Assembly: GCF_002999335.1 (NCBI RefSeq)
Contig: NW_020312480.1
Location: 310,001 to 374,000 of the forward strand
Length of the DNA: 64,000 bases
Direction: 5' to 3'
Source of the DNA: Cyclospora cayetanensis
Taxonomy: Eukaryota > Apicomplexa > Conoidasida > Eucoccidiorida > Eimeriidae
Shown here in pieces: positions 47,305 to 57,412 of this stretch. The notes under the pieces are model-generated. The model had not been told where the DNA came from and did not search any database. It was given only the letters and a program-made list of their open reading frames with translations. Each line of letters starts with the position of its first letter. Within the stretch, counting starts at the first letter, position 1. A program made the position numbers and the translations under genes.

Positions 47305-49325
47305 TCAAGTAGGTGTAGCTGGAACATTCCCTCCCTTTTTATCCGATCTCCGTTCGTAAGTTCCTGTAGCGTCCAGCGTAATGCCCCCTCCTTGCTGCAG
47401 CTCCAAACCTTCTGCAGCTAACCATTTCACCACATCTGCTTCATCGAATACGGCATCGCCGCCACGTCGGGAAAGCTGTATATAAGCACCTCCTGCATGG
47501 CAGTGCAATCACAAAAACGACTCACAAGCGGAAGGGTGGAGCAGCAAGTGATCCTCGTCAGCGTATTCAAGAGCGAAAATAGGATATGCTCTTGAAAATA
47601 AGATAATGATAGCTAAGTTCTGTGGCTTAAAGCAAAGTGCCATTAACTACAAAGAACTCAAATCACCACTTTCTGTAGCAAGATCGCCGAATCGTTTAGG
47701 AGTGATGTTTGTCCCAGGTTTGTAAGTGGACGGAGGAGGCACCACTGAGACAAAGCTAAATACGGAAATTTTCAGGTCTTGCTCCTCCGTGATAGGTATA
47801 ACCTTGTTCTCAATCTGCACAATTGAGTACACGCATTTCGATAGAAGCTCGCACTTGCTAATATGGGGCCTGATACAGCCCGTTGCTCCCTGGATGTAAG
47901 CTTGGATGTGTGAGATCCCAAGTAGCAGCTGATATCACGATAGACCTACCCCTCTGTACTCAAGTATTCGGTGCACGCACACAAAACACAGGTAGAGGTC
48001 CGCTAGTAAGCTAGCCACCAAATAACATTCTTGCTGAATTATTGCTCAGCACGACAGAATGAACAGCTAGTTGGCGGCTTCCATCACTCACTGGTCCCGT
48101 GTGAAGTACGAAGACTCTGGCTGACGGTGCTGGCTTATCGAAAACATGAATTCTTACTGTGGCCTCCATTTCATCTGCTGCTTTTAAGAACTTGACCCAC
48201 CCTTGGTAGTAAGGCTGCCGCTGAGCTTTACTCCATATGTCCCACTTATACTGTAGGCAGCAGGATAAAAAAAACTACTATTTTCTCAATATCCATGCAC
48301 GAATAAAAACATACACACAGACACGGATTCGTTCGCACACATGATAGGGGGTGATCAAATAGAGCATCGCATTTCAATAGAGCGATACACATTCTCCACT
48401 GCAGAATGAGCAGGGAGAGACATCCAGAGGGACCCATATCTGGTGTTGTAGCGCCGGGTCTGCAGCAGACAGCTGTAGAAAGCAAGAAACGCCTCCACGG
48501 ATGACAGAAACTGACCAGTTCAAAAGGAATTCATAATACTGATTGAAGAAACACAATATGCAATGCCAGAAGCCACAGCGACGCAAATGCCAATAAAACT
48601 GGCAACATGTGTTGTAGGATTAAAAACGCTGTAGCCATGGGCCCAAGAGGCCGGTTGTTCTTGTTGCACACTGGATGTCAAGTAGTCACGTATACCATCT
48701 GCAAGCTCACCAATATTTCTTGCTGGAAGCATGTAATTCCCCCATTTACTGTTAGCTTGTTCTTAGTAACCTTCTTGTGCCTGGCAGGGATAAGTGATGC
48801 TAGCAGTACATACTGCTTTTCTTTCATTTGTTCTGGGGTCATGGGACTAGGGGCCCACAACTGAATTAGAGAGCCCTCGTTAAGAGAAGAGGCAAAGAAC
48901 AAGTATGCAAGGGGTGAGTTAGCAGGGGGAGCGCTTGCTGAGGTGCTGGCTGTCGCGGTTTTAGCTGCTACTTGTTGCTTTGCCGCATCCAGCAGCTGCT
49001 GGTCTGCATGAGAAAGAAGCAATTTGCTTCCCTGTTGAGACCCCCCTGGCATGGCTTCGTCTTCTTTTAAAACTACTTTTGGTGGGGCTGCGTCAGCCGC
49101 TTCAGCCGCTCTATTTTTCAGATCTTCGACTTCAGGTGACTTAGTGATACCTTCTTTCACGCAATCCAGAGATTCTGCAGCCACTTTGATGTTCTCGGCC
49201 CTCTCCGACGCTGCGTTCTTCACGTCTTCTAATGTTTCTTCTGCTTTTCCTCCCAATGCCCTTTTTTCTTCCGGTGCTGGCCCACCGAGGGACTTCGCTG
49301 CAGGCCTCGAGCACGCAGCACCCAT
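47305..49325 (-). CDS. N-terminally acylated four-exon protein, unknown
   Basis: Begins MGAACSRPAAK: Gly2 with Ser6 fits the N-myristoylation signal and the adjacent Cys fits palmitoylation, so the protein should be anchored to the cytosolic face of a membrane. Exons are 49325-48711, 48250-48092, 47853-47667 and 47492-47305, all phase-matched, giving 382 residues. Residues about 15-140 are Ala/Glu/Lys-rich and likely helical (EETLEDVKNAASERAENIK). From about 150 the chain becomes globular and rich in alternating hydrophobic residues (LAYLFFASSLNEGSLIQLW, ATVRIHVFDKP, VYSIVQIENKVIP). This would suit a beta-rich fold of PH or C2 type. The last 62 residues (GGDAVFDEADVVKWLAAEGL) look helical. 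The second exon had no long frame of its own and was found only by splicing. Dual acylation plus a beta-rich domain resembles the inner-membrane-complex ISP proteins in plan, but I see no sequence identity that proves it. Confidence 0.65.
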
Positions 49326-50694
49326 TCTGCTGACCTGAGGATGAAACAGGAAATATGAAGGGCAGGGAGAATATCTAGGAGGTTTATAGTACCACAAAAT
49401 GTAAGCATTTGCATGAAAGAGATGTTGAAAAAGATGTGTTGGGGTGTAAGTACATTACAGTCCCACAGCTGCACCGAGAGAGGGAGGCAACTGGAGCAAG
49501 GAGCTGCCTTCAAATCAGAGATTACATTTCTCTTCCCTCATCGCGGAAAAAACATCAAGCAAAGGAATTCCCTGTGTGCGAATGATCTGGCACTGCCTCA
49601 ATGTGGCATCAGCGTCGCGATCTCGGTGACGCTTGTCAAACATCGAAGAGTGCAGTCGCTATCCTCTGAAGGTAGACAAGCTATTTCTGCTTTTCGTTAC
49701 AAACACTTGAGCTTACTGTTCGTTATCCTGTTTAAATGAAAGAATCTAGCAGCTGGAAGAGCAGTGAGTTGCATCGCTACTTGGGGCCAGAAGAATGCGA
49801 TGTGTGCCAGTGGTCACGCCGCAGCGAGGAATGGCTACCTCCCCTACCTGGCTCCATGCCCATAAAAGCACTGCGTAATCAAGTAAAAGAATAAGCAGCC
49901 ATACGGCTGAACATTTGTTTTCGCATTACAATTGTTCAGTTACACCTTCATTCCACCGTCTTTGCCTAACAGTGCTGAGAAGGAGCTGCATTGACAATGT
50001 GTCTTAGGATGCTGCATTCAACCGGAAAACCTGGGTGTTCAAGAAAAACTAGAAATAGTTGGGCCAAATGAGACAGTTATGAGAATGTGTTGCTATACCC
50101 CGCTGCTTTAGTAGGTGTATTCTTTAGGACCATGCTCCATACGAAAGCCAAGGGCCAGAATGAAATAATGGGGGCATATGTTAACATTCAGAATGTGGTA
50201 TGACATGGTTTAACGCCTCGATGATTCCCCTTTAAACGCTTGGGTGCTATATTCATCAATTCCATGCGTCTTCGACCATTCCAAGTACTCGTCGCATTGT
50301 TCTTCATGTCTCCAACGCCTTGCTGCTTTTGTGCATGCCTTTCTGTCTCATTTTCCGCGTGGTTACTAAGCAAGCCAAACTCCCGTAATGTGCGGGAGAT
50401 CAATTAGTGCATTAAAGTCCAACCCGCATGTCAAAAATTGTGCAGGGAAAATATGAGGCTACAAAGTCGATCCAGCGAGCGCGCTCTACTTGAAGTGAGT
50501 GTAAGAAAGTAGAACTACACACGAACAATATGGGGAAGAAGAAATGTCAGGCAGGAAAACGGTAGGAGGTGGCGGAATACGCAAAAATCATTACGTGCCG
50601 AAAGACAATGCACAAAGCGGGCAAATAGCAGTCTCACTATCCCTGCAAAATATCTACACAATTCATCAAGGAAAAAACAGTCGATTTTCAAGAA
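49326..50694. other. Intergenic region, promoter side of acylated protein gene
   Basis: About 1.4 kb between the start of the acylated-protein gene and the stop of the ClpR gene. A minus-strand frame at 50188-50403 (contains STWNGRRRMELMNIAPKR) has protein-like composition but no splice partners. Nothing else supported. Confidence 0.35.
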
Positions 50695-52722
50695 CTAATG
50701 AAGGCTAGTTCTTTCAATATTGTTCTCCTCAGCAATTACTGTATCCACAAGTCCAACTGCCCGGGCTTCTTCAGCAGAAAACACTTTGGACTGCCGCCTC
50801 CATTTAGATATCTGAGCCGGAGCAAAAGAGATAAAAAGGTGTCCTGCTTGTACCCCCTACTTCATGTCGTGCTCTACAGTCATTAGTGGCTGCTTAAAGC
50901 CGATGTGAACCATCGTGTGACGCAGTTTAAACAGCCAATACGACTTGATGCCTATATTAAAGTACCTCGTTAATTGGACACTTCGTATGTCTGGCCAGCA
51001 GCTTATCCATTGACCTTTCCTGTGAGGCCAAAGAAGCAGCTTGAGACAAGAGCTCGTTGGCAGAGCCCTGGGCATGCGCTGCACAGTAGAAAAAAAGTCG
51101 GAAAATGCTTTTCCCCCGTGCCCGCTGATCTGGGATGCGCCTACCATTATTTGTAGCTGTTTTCTGCCAATGATTCCCCACCTGTGTCCTTTCATGTACA
51201 TTTGAATAAATAGAAAAAACTTCAAAGGCTGCATTAGATTGAGGGGCAATTAAACGCCTGGTACTGCTGTTGCCAAAAAGCAGCAACAACGCCACTGCAA
51301 CTCCCCCAACAACCAGAACACCTTAACACCATTTATGCGCATGAGTTAAAGACAGAATAAGAACCACTTGCACACCAGTTATTGTATCTGTGTTGCTTCA
51401 GCACAAGCGTCCCTTATGCCTCCCGCGTTCTGATGCAGCATAATGAGGGTGGCTATCAACCTGTGAGTGACACCTTGCTATAATGACACATTCCGTCCAC
51501 TTACCCGTAGATTCGCAAAAAAAAATTCTTGCATTTTTTGTCACCCTCCTGTGTCCCTTCTTCCCAGCACAGAGAAGAAGAGCTCCCATGTGTCCCGCAG
51601 CGCCAACAGCCAGAGTCCGCACAGAAAGAGTGTTGGATACCAGCGACAGTACGTCGTACAAGGCCAGACCTAGGCAGCAATAGAGAAACAAGGTGCGAAT
51701 AGAAGAAACACATTAGACTGTACAGCATAATGAAAGAGGCACAACCAAGCTCCGTTATCACGTGTGAAAATTACGTGAAAAATAGAGAAACCCCCTTATC
51801 AACTGTATTATGACAACTGAATGCTTTGGGTTCAGAGCTTGCGGTCTTGCGACTCACCTGCAGTTAGTGAGCCGCCTTTACAGTTTATGACCAGTTCTAC
51901 ACTTGTGTTATCTTGTTCCTCCTTCCCCTCTACATCATTGCTTATCGTCTTTATTAGGTTATCATGCCTATTTCTCCTCTTGTTCTCCTTGTTCCTCTCT
52001 TGTGTCTCTCCACAAAGGAGCAGCAGCTGCGCTGTGAGAGCTGCAGCGACCTCATCAGTTAGAGGGCCCCACAGAAATATCCTCTTACTGAAATGCAATA
52101 AATGGCTAAAAATGTCGGATCCGCTGCGAAGCGCGGTAGGAAGGAGCGGCTGGAGCTTGCGTACAGCACAGCAGATATTGAGAAAGTATCATGAATGCGA
52201 GGTACACCAAACACCTTGTAGCTAGCTCTTAAAAATTCATGTCTAGAGCGAAGGGTATGAGCTATGAGCCAGTTGGAAAAGAATCATACGAGAGTAATAG
52301 AGAGGCAATTTTAGAGACATAGAGGGATGGAATTTCAAAAGCAGAAACTAGAGAACAATGAACAACATGAGGGTGACACTAACCGGATTTGCAGGATGCT
52401 GTGGAGGGGGAATAGCGGGGCCGGATTCTACAAGAGCTTTGAGGGTCAGGGTAGTCCCTCTCCTCCCTTTCCTGCAAGGGTCGCTGGGGCGATATGCTTT
52501 AAGGGGTGATACTAGATCCCGAGGAGTTTGTACGCACACTGAGGCTATGCTGGCACAGTTGACGAAGGCAGGAAGCAAAGCACGAGTCACTATTACCGAT
52601 TGAGTCGGGCTGGAAACGAGGTAAAGGAGCAACAAGTAGGCGAAAACACCAGTAGGAGAAGATACTAGGGGGCCCAACAACAAGGAGACGCGAGAGGGCC
52701 CCCCACACAGCTTTATATGCAT
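50695..52722 (-). CDS. clpR: ClpR: ClpP-family subunit without catalytic triad, probable apicoplast protein
   Basis: Member of the Clp protease core, which forms stacked rings that degrade proteins fed by a Clp ATPase. Six exons, all phase-matched: 52722-52384, 52214-52165, 52087-51858, 51669-51505, 51078-50966 and 50811-50695; 337 residues. The ClpP fold is clear: RIFLWGPLTDEVAAALTAQL (about 132-151), the oxyanion strand INCKGGSLTAG, then GLALYDVLSLV, VGAAGHMGALLLCAGKKG, the head-domain helix with MDKLLARHT, and VFSAEEARAVGLVDTVI. Against E. coli ClpP the catalytic Ser position is His233, the His position is Cys258 and the Asp position is Ser307, so it cannot be an active serine protease. 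The first about 110 residues start with a signal-peptide-like helix (VFAYLLLLYLVSS) and continue as a leader, as expected for apicoplast import. A 37-residue charged insertion follows about residue 155. Plasmodium also encodes an inactive apicoplast ClpR; this is most likely its counterpart. Confidence 0.85.
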
Positions 52723-55700
52723 CTCCCTACCGTGAGAGGAAATAGTGAAGGGGTGTAAAACATGGCTTTTGGTTAATAAGTAGATTTTAAGGCAGACGGC
52801 TTGTGAATCGACTACATGGGATGTTCTCCGTACCCCCTCGAAGGAACAAATTAAGTCCCATAAGGGAAAAAGGCGATGCTGAAAAAAGCAAAAATACTTA
52901 ATCGGAGCAGTGCTTTCAAATAGTGCATTCGGTTGGAGGAATTCCACAAGACATGCCAACTGGGGCCCTATTTTGCATGTTCAGATTCTTAACACGCGAG
53001 TTACCTTCCCCTTTTTTAAAAATATCCTTCAAGGAAAAATATGCTTTTTAAGATTTATCAAGAGGAATACTCATAAGTGAAACGAAGAAGTTAAAGCTTT
53101 CTAAGGGCTATGATTTCGATATCTCTGTGCTCGGTACCGTAGTACCGTAGCAGCCTTCCACTTTTTTCTGGTTTACAAACAGGAAGAGGCTTTATCTTAT
53201 GCTTTTTAAACGTTTAAGTGCTATGCAATGCTACGCCATCGTGGTTGGCCTTCTGACCTCAATTTGGGTCGCTTCGCCGCGTGCATGCTAATCCCTGAAT
53301 ATGAATGGAGCTTCAGATCTCATACAGTTCTGCCTATGTAAAAATGATACGCATAATCTCCTGGTTATTGATCTTCCAACTTGCGCTCTTAATGCATTTG
53401 TTGCTCCTCTTCTTTCACACACATGAAGAACATGCCCTGAACGCTGTGTGTGTAGTACACAAATTTCCACTTACATTAAGAGTGAAAAGACCTTTCCAGA
53501 TGCGAAGATTGATTGAAACTTATGAATTCTTTCGCTGGTGTGTTTTCACGTCCACTTACCCACACCTCACTGGGTATGACCCGAAGGGAGACAAGCTAGC
53601 CGCAATGCATGAAGCTACACCCTTCCGAGCGCTCCTTCGATCTATTACGGACAGCAGGAGGCACCAAGTTTTAGCACAGGAACGTAGTGTAAATTATTCT
53701 TGCACGAAGACGACTGGGATTCATAGCAGAGAAGATAAGAGGTGCTGAACCACACGGTCAATACTGATCTGAATGGAGTATAGAAAAATAATGCCTGCCT
53801 ACGTGCATCTTCGCCGAAAAGTGATGGGGTGATTCTCTCCGACAAATTTGCACTATTTGTGACCCCTTATTGGCACTTTCCTTCGGGGTACTAATGTCTG
53901 AAGCGACTTTTCTGTCCCACACGGCAAAAGCACAGAAATAGCTTCTCGGATTCGGGTTTTCATGGAGTGTCCCGTGTGAAGAGCAGGTCACTTAATTTTG
54001 GACAAAGAAGCCACTTGATGGCATAGCACTTGGCTCAATTTATAAATATCTCTTGAAGCATTTTAGGTAGTGTGCGGAGGGTGCCGCTGTTGCCACTGCG
54101 TCTGGGGGACGTGCTTTTGTGCCATGTGTACTTGCTTCAGACGCTGCAAATAGCGTAACTGCAGCCTCTAGCCTAAAACTATTCTTCTCATGGGTATCCC
54201 TAACTTTCCGGTAGCCTGCAACCGCCTACACCCTTGCCATCTTAAGATAATGCGGGAAAACGGGACTCAGCACTTTATTTTGAAAAACGAAGAGTCTCCT
54301 TCAGTTTGAAATCTTGCATTGTACAGGCCTCGTTATGGAGAAAGCGAAGGCAGCGCTACACTGGCCCTGCAGGCGTTCGCAGTTCAAGTTAGCTTTGCTG
54401 ATCTAAAGCAAAGGAGGTAGCTCAATGGGGCAGTCACAGCGCAGCTGAGAAATAACTACCCATATGTTGTAGTAAGACAGCTATATGGGCTTTTGATGAA
54501 AGATATATTGCATAAATTGGGTATTCAATCTTTTTTCACAGTTTAGAGCTGGCTTGTATGCAAGCAGCATTGGATAAAAGGGATAAATTAGTGGATCAGT
54601 AATTCCACATGCCTTCCAGCACTGTTTGTACACGGTTCCAATGCAAATCCATCAGTACGTTCTCATCGAATGCCCATGTATCTGTCTTAGTACAAAATAC
54701 GGGTGGTCGTTTCTCCGCCGCGCTGTAACTGTCCCACTGAGCTACCTCTTTTGACCTGGAACACGAGTCCACAGGCACAAGAAAACTATTGAAGTGTATT
54801 CCCTGACGCGAAAAGGCCAAATGCCTGCTTTCTGGCATGCTCGTTGCTGCCACTACTGAAATCATGTGCTAGAAGGAAGTATTCGTTAGTTCGAAATTCT
54901 TAATATTTTTGCAGAAGGTTCTGTTCTGTCAGCACAACGGTCCACTTGCTTCTCCTTTCCAAGCTACTGGAGCCGAGCACCCTGACAACTCCAGGGTGCT
55001 TGTCCCACACCAGTATCCAGATACACCGGAAGCCACCTTCAGTGAAGATGAGCGTCTCTGGTGAAACGCCGATAATGTATACTGAGTGGCTATTGTGGGG
55101 TGCATCGTAGAGTTCAGGTGTCGCAGAGCCTTGAGCCCCAGTCTGCGATGTGTAGCACGGCGTATGTACGAGTTACAAAAGTTCTTGCGGTCCAGGGGAC
55201 GGGTAAAGGCCTGCAAGGGTCCAGCATAGATGCACATGATCGCTTAATGCACAGACTGCGGCGGGTCCTGGGAGACTAGATCGTTATAAGAAATCATGAA
55301 AACATGATGCATAGGAGGAGGCACAGCTTTATAGAAGCAGCACGAGCTACACCACAACCATATACCCATGGAAGTTAGTGTGACGGCTTCCAGGGAACTT
55401 AGGGAGAGTAGATGTGTAAGAAGACGACTCCAAGAACTCTCGGCTGGAAACCACCTTGCTTGCACTTGATGATTGCTGGCGAGAGAGGGTCCAAGCCCCC
55501 ACTTGCTTCTGTCGTTAACAGATGTTATAAAAGGAACACGTGCTCGTGTGCAAGGGAAGGGAGGAAAATACTCTTGCTCGATATGTGGTATCTATGAAGA
55601 CATTACACGCAATTCGTACAACATATGCTTCCCTATTCTGGTTGTGAAATACAAGTAGGCATCCTCGTTGTTCCTCGCAAGTGTTAAGGATAATGCTGTA

Positions 55701-55861
55701 CGCGTACGAATCACCTTCATGACCCAATGTGCATGTACATAGCAGTGTTCCCAAAAGCTTGAGTGAACTGAAGCCTCCAAGCTTAAGAACGCCGAGTATT
55801 GCTGACCATATAGGTACAGAGTAGCAATTACACGTCGAGCAAAAATCCACCGGTCCATTGT
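52723..55861. other. Intergenic region
   Basis: About 3.1 kb upstream of the ClpR gene. Apart from a possible small ORF at 53305 (listed separately) I see only short frames. A minus-strand frame at 54596-54865 is protein-like in composition but has no recognisable motif or partner exon. Confidence 0.35.
53305..53748 (+). CDS. Possible small signal-anchored protein
   Basis: A 147-residue frame with an ATG start. A hydrophobic helix near the start (IISWLLIFQLALLMHLLLLFF) could be a signal anchor. The following region is basic and aromatic (RLIETYEFFRWCVFTSTYPH). There is no known domain and no splice evidence. It may be chance, since it stands alone in a gene-poor stretch. Confidence 0.25.
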   Translation: MELQISYSSAYVKMIRIISWLLIFQLALLMHLLLLFFHTHEEHALNAVCVVHKFPLTLRVKRPFQMRRLIETYEFFRWCVFTSTYPHLTGYDPKGDKLAAMHEATPFRALLRSITDSRRHQVLAQERSVNYSCTKTTGIHSREDKRC

Positions 55862-56235
55862 AAAATCGTTGGGATCAGGGAATTGTGCAAAGAGTGCTTT
55901 AGAAAGCTATTTAGCAGTGACCTTTTCGCCATCGAGGGGAGCGAGATCGCGCGGTTGTCTCCGTGGACCAGAAACACAAATTTGACATCACGATAAAGGA
56001 GAGCCACACTGGGCTCTTATACGGCTGGTACGAGGCTAGCTTAGGACTGAATAATCGTTAGGAAGACCAAGATCTAAGAAAGTACGTCATCAGGATGCCC
56101 GAAGCAACGCGCAGGATGATTCAGGAGGGAATAATTTTTGAGCAGTATAGCTCCACTGCCCCTAAGGACAAGTTTGTTCCACATCCAGAGACCATGAGCC
56201 ACCGTCAGAGCGCTGGCATTCGCACTGTCGAATAG
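55862..56235 (+). pseudogene. Degraded coding remnant with frameshift and in-frame stop
   Basis: Coding-like sequence runs KIVGIRELCKECFRKLFSSD in one frame to about 55940. It continues in another frame (AVVSVDQKHKFDITIKESH, LLYGWYEASLGLNNR), meets a TAG at 56059-56061, then carries on in the same frame (EDQDLRKYVIRMPEATRRM, YSSTAPKDKFVPHPETMSH) to a stop at 56235. The composition is clearly protein-like across both breaks. I found no intron that would remove them: the only GT-AG pair over the stop is about 36 bases and shifts frame. The family is not recognised. It could be a decayed gene copy or transposon piece; a misread base is also possible. Confidence 0.45.
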
Positions 56236-57412
56236 GAGCACGCCAGAAAACAACCGAGAGGCAATAGGCCACGAGTTATGTATTCCAGTTTCATGTCCAT
56301 CGTTCTGTTACCCGGACTTACAGTAGTCTCCAACTAGTCACAACCTGAAAATCTGTTAAAAGGGTTAACGGGTGCTGGTATATACATGCATCATAGAAGG
56401 AGCACTGAACAGCATCAGAGGGTACCACACGTGCTAAACATTATTCCACGAGCATTGTCCACGTTCACACTCGCTGCAACCTTGTTGATTTGCTGGGTAC
56501 AGAGTTATTTCAAAGTTACATGTTGACAAATCCAGTGAATTTTGAGAACTGAGAACAATATATTCTTTTTCCGCCTCTCGAAGCCCGTGACTTCCCTAGG
56601 GCACAACGACGATTACTGCTCGGGTAGCAGGAGCTTCCGTGCCAAAACTCCACCCAGCTGCTACGTGTGGAGCTCCCTTAAGGTGTTTTAGCGACCTATA
56701 TGAAGGTATGCCTGTAAAGAGGTAGTCTTCCCCCGCCCACATCGCTGCGTGGCTGTTCTGGAAAAGGGAAGGCTAATGGAAGGAGCCATCGCTCCCTGGG
56801 CAAATATTTCAATGCTCTAGCCATCGATGTAAAATGACACAGAGTTCCAGCGCATAGAGTTTTCAGCGGGATATGGAGTAGAGCCGATGAACGCCCTAGC
56901 GCATAGGGGGACCTATGCCACAGATGAGATGACAACACAAAAACTAATAGGATTTAGGATTCTTGGTGTAGTGTCCTGCTCAACTACCCAAGTGCCATGT
57001 AGTGGCAGCATTAATTGCAAACCTAGCAACATTACTGGTATTACTAACAATCGCGGCTGCAGTAGCACCTCGGGAAGCATCGGCGCCGCAGCCCCACTTC
57101 TGGTGGGGTCGAGCCTTTTGGGCTTTTCTGCTCTTAGCTGGTGTGGTATTCTAGCTCTTCCACACGGGAACGCGTAATATTTTAACTCCAGTCCGGCGGA
57201 GTTGCACCTTCCCTACCTAGAAGCTTTCCCACACGAGCAAGAGTCCGCTTTCTGTTTCCTCTTGTCCCATCTTTTGTTTCCTCAGGGGCCTCAGGGGCCC
57301 CCAGGATAACTTAGGGCCCCGTCTAACATATCTAGGGGGGCCCCACGTCTTCTCCGTAGGCACTTTTGACGTGCTTCTCTTGCCCAGAGCCCTAAAGCCA
57401 AAGCCCTAGGAG
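56236..57412. other. Region upstream of importin gene
   Basis: About 1.2 kb. It contains the ORF with a GPI-like tail (56887-57177, listed separately) and the presumed promoter and 5' UTR of importin-5. The last 100 bases carry GGGGCCCC-type runs (57290-57350), possibly core promoter or UTR elements. Confidence 0.35.
56887..57177 (+). CDS. Possible last exon or small ORF with GPI-anchor-like C-terminus
   Basis: 96 codons from an ATG. The middle is Cys/Ser/Thr/Asn-rich (SCSTTQVPCSGSINCKPSN). It is followed by a small-residue stretch (SGSIGAAAP) and a hydrophobic tail (LLVGSSLLGFSALSW) with only a few residues after it, which is the layout of a GPI-attachment signal. Eimeriid surface antigens end this way, but I could not find upstream exons or the full Cys pattern. 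No signal peptide is at this ATG, so if real it is more likely a 3' exon. Confidence 0.25.
   Translation: MNALAHRGTYATDEMTTQKLIGFRILGVVSCSTTQVPCSGSINCKPSNITGITNNRGCSSTSGSIGAAAPLLVGSSLLGFSALSWCGILALPHGNA

Noticed and set aside
52348..52959. Reading the 203-codon frame as a stand-alone membrane protein or a sideroflexin
   Set aside because: Its 5' part has no ATG context and its 3' part is intron. The portion from 52722 joins in phase to ClpP-fold exons, so it is the ClpR leader.
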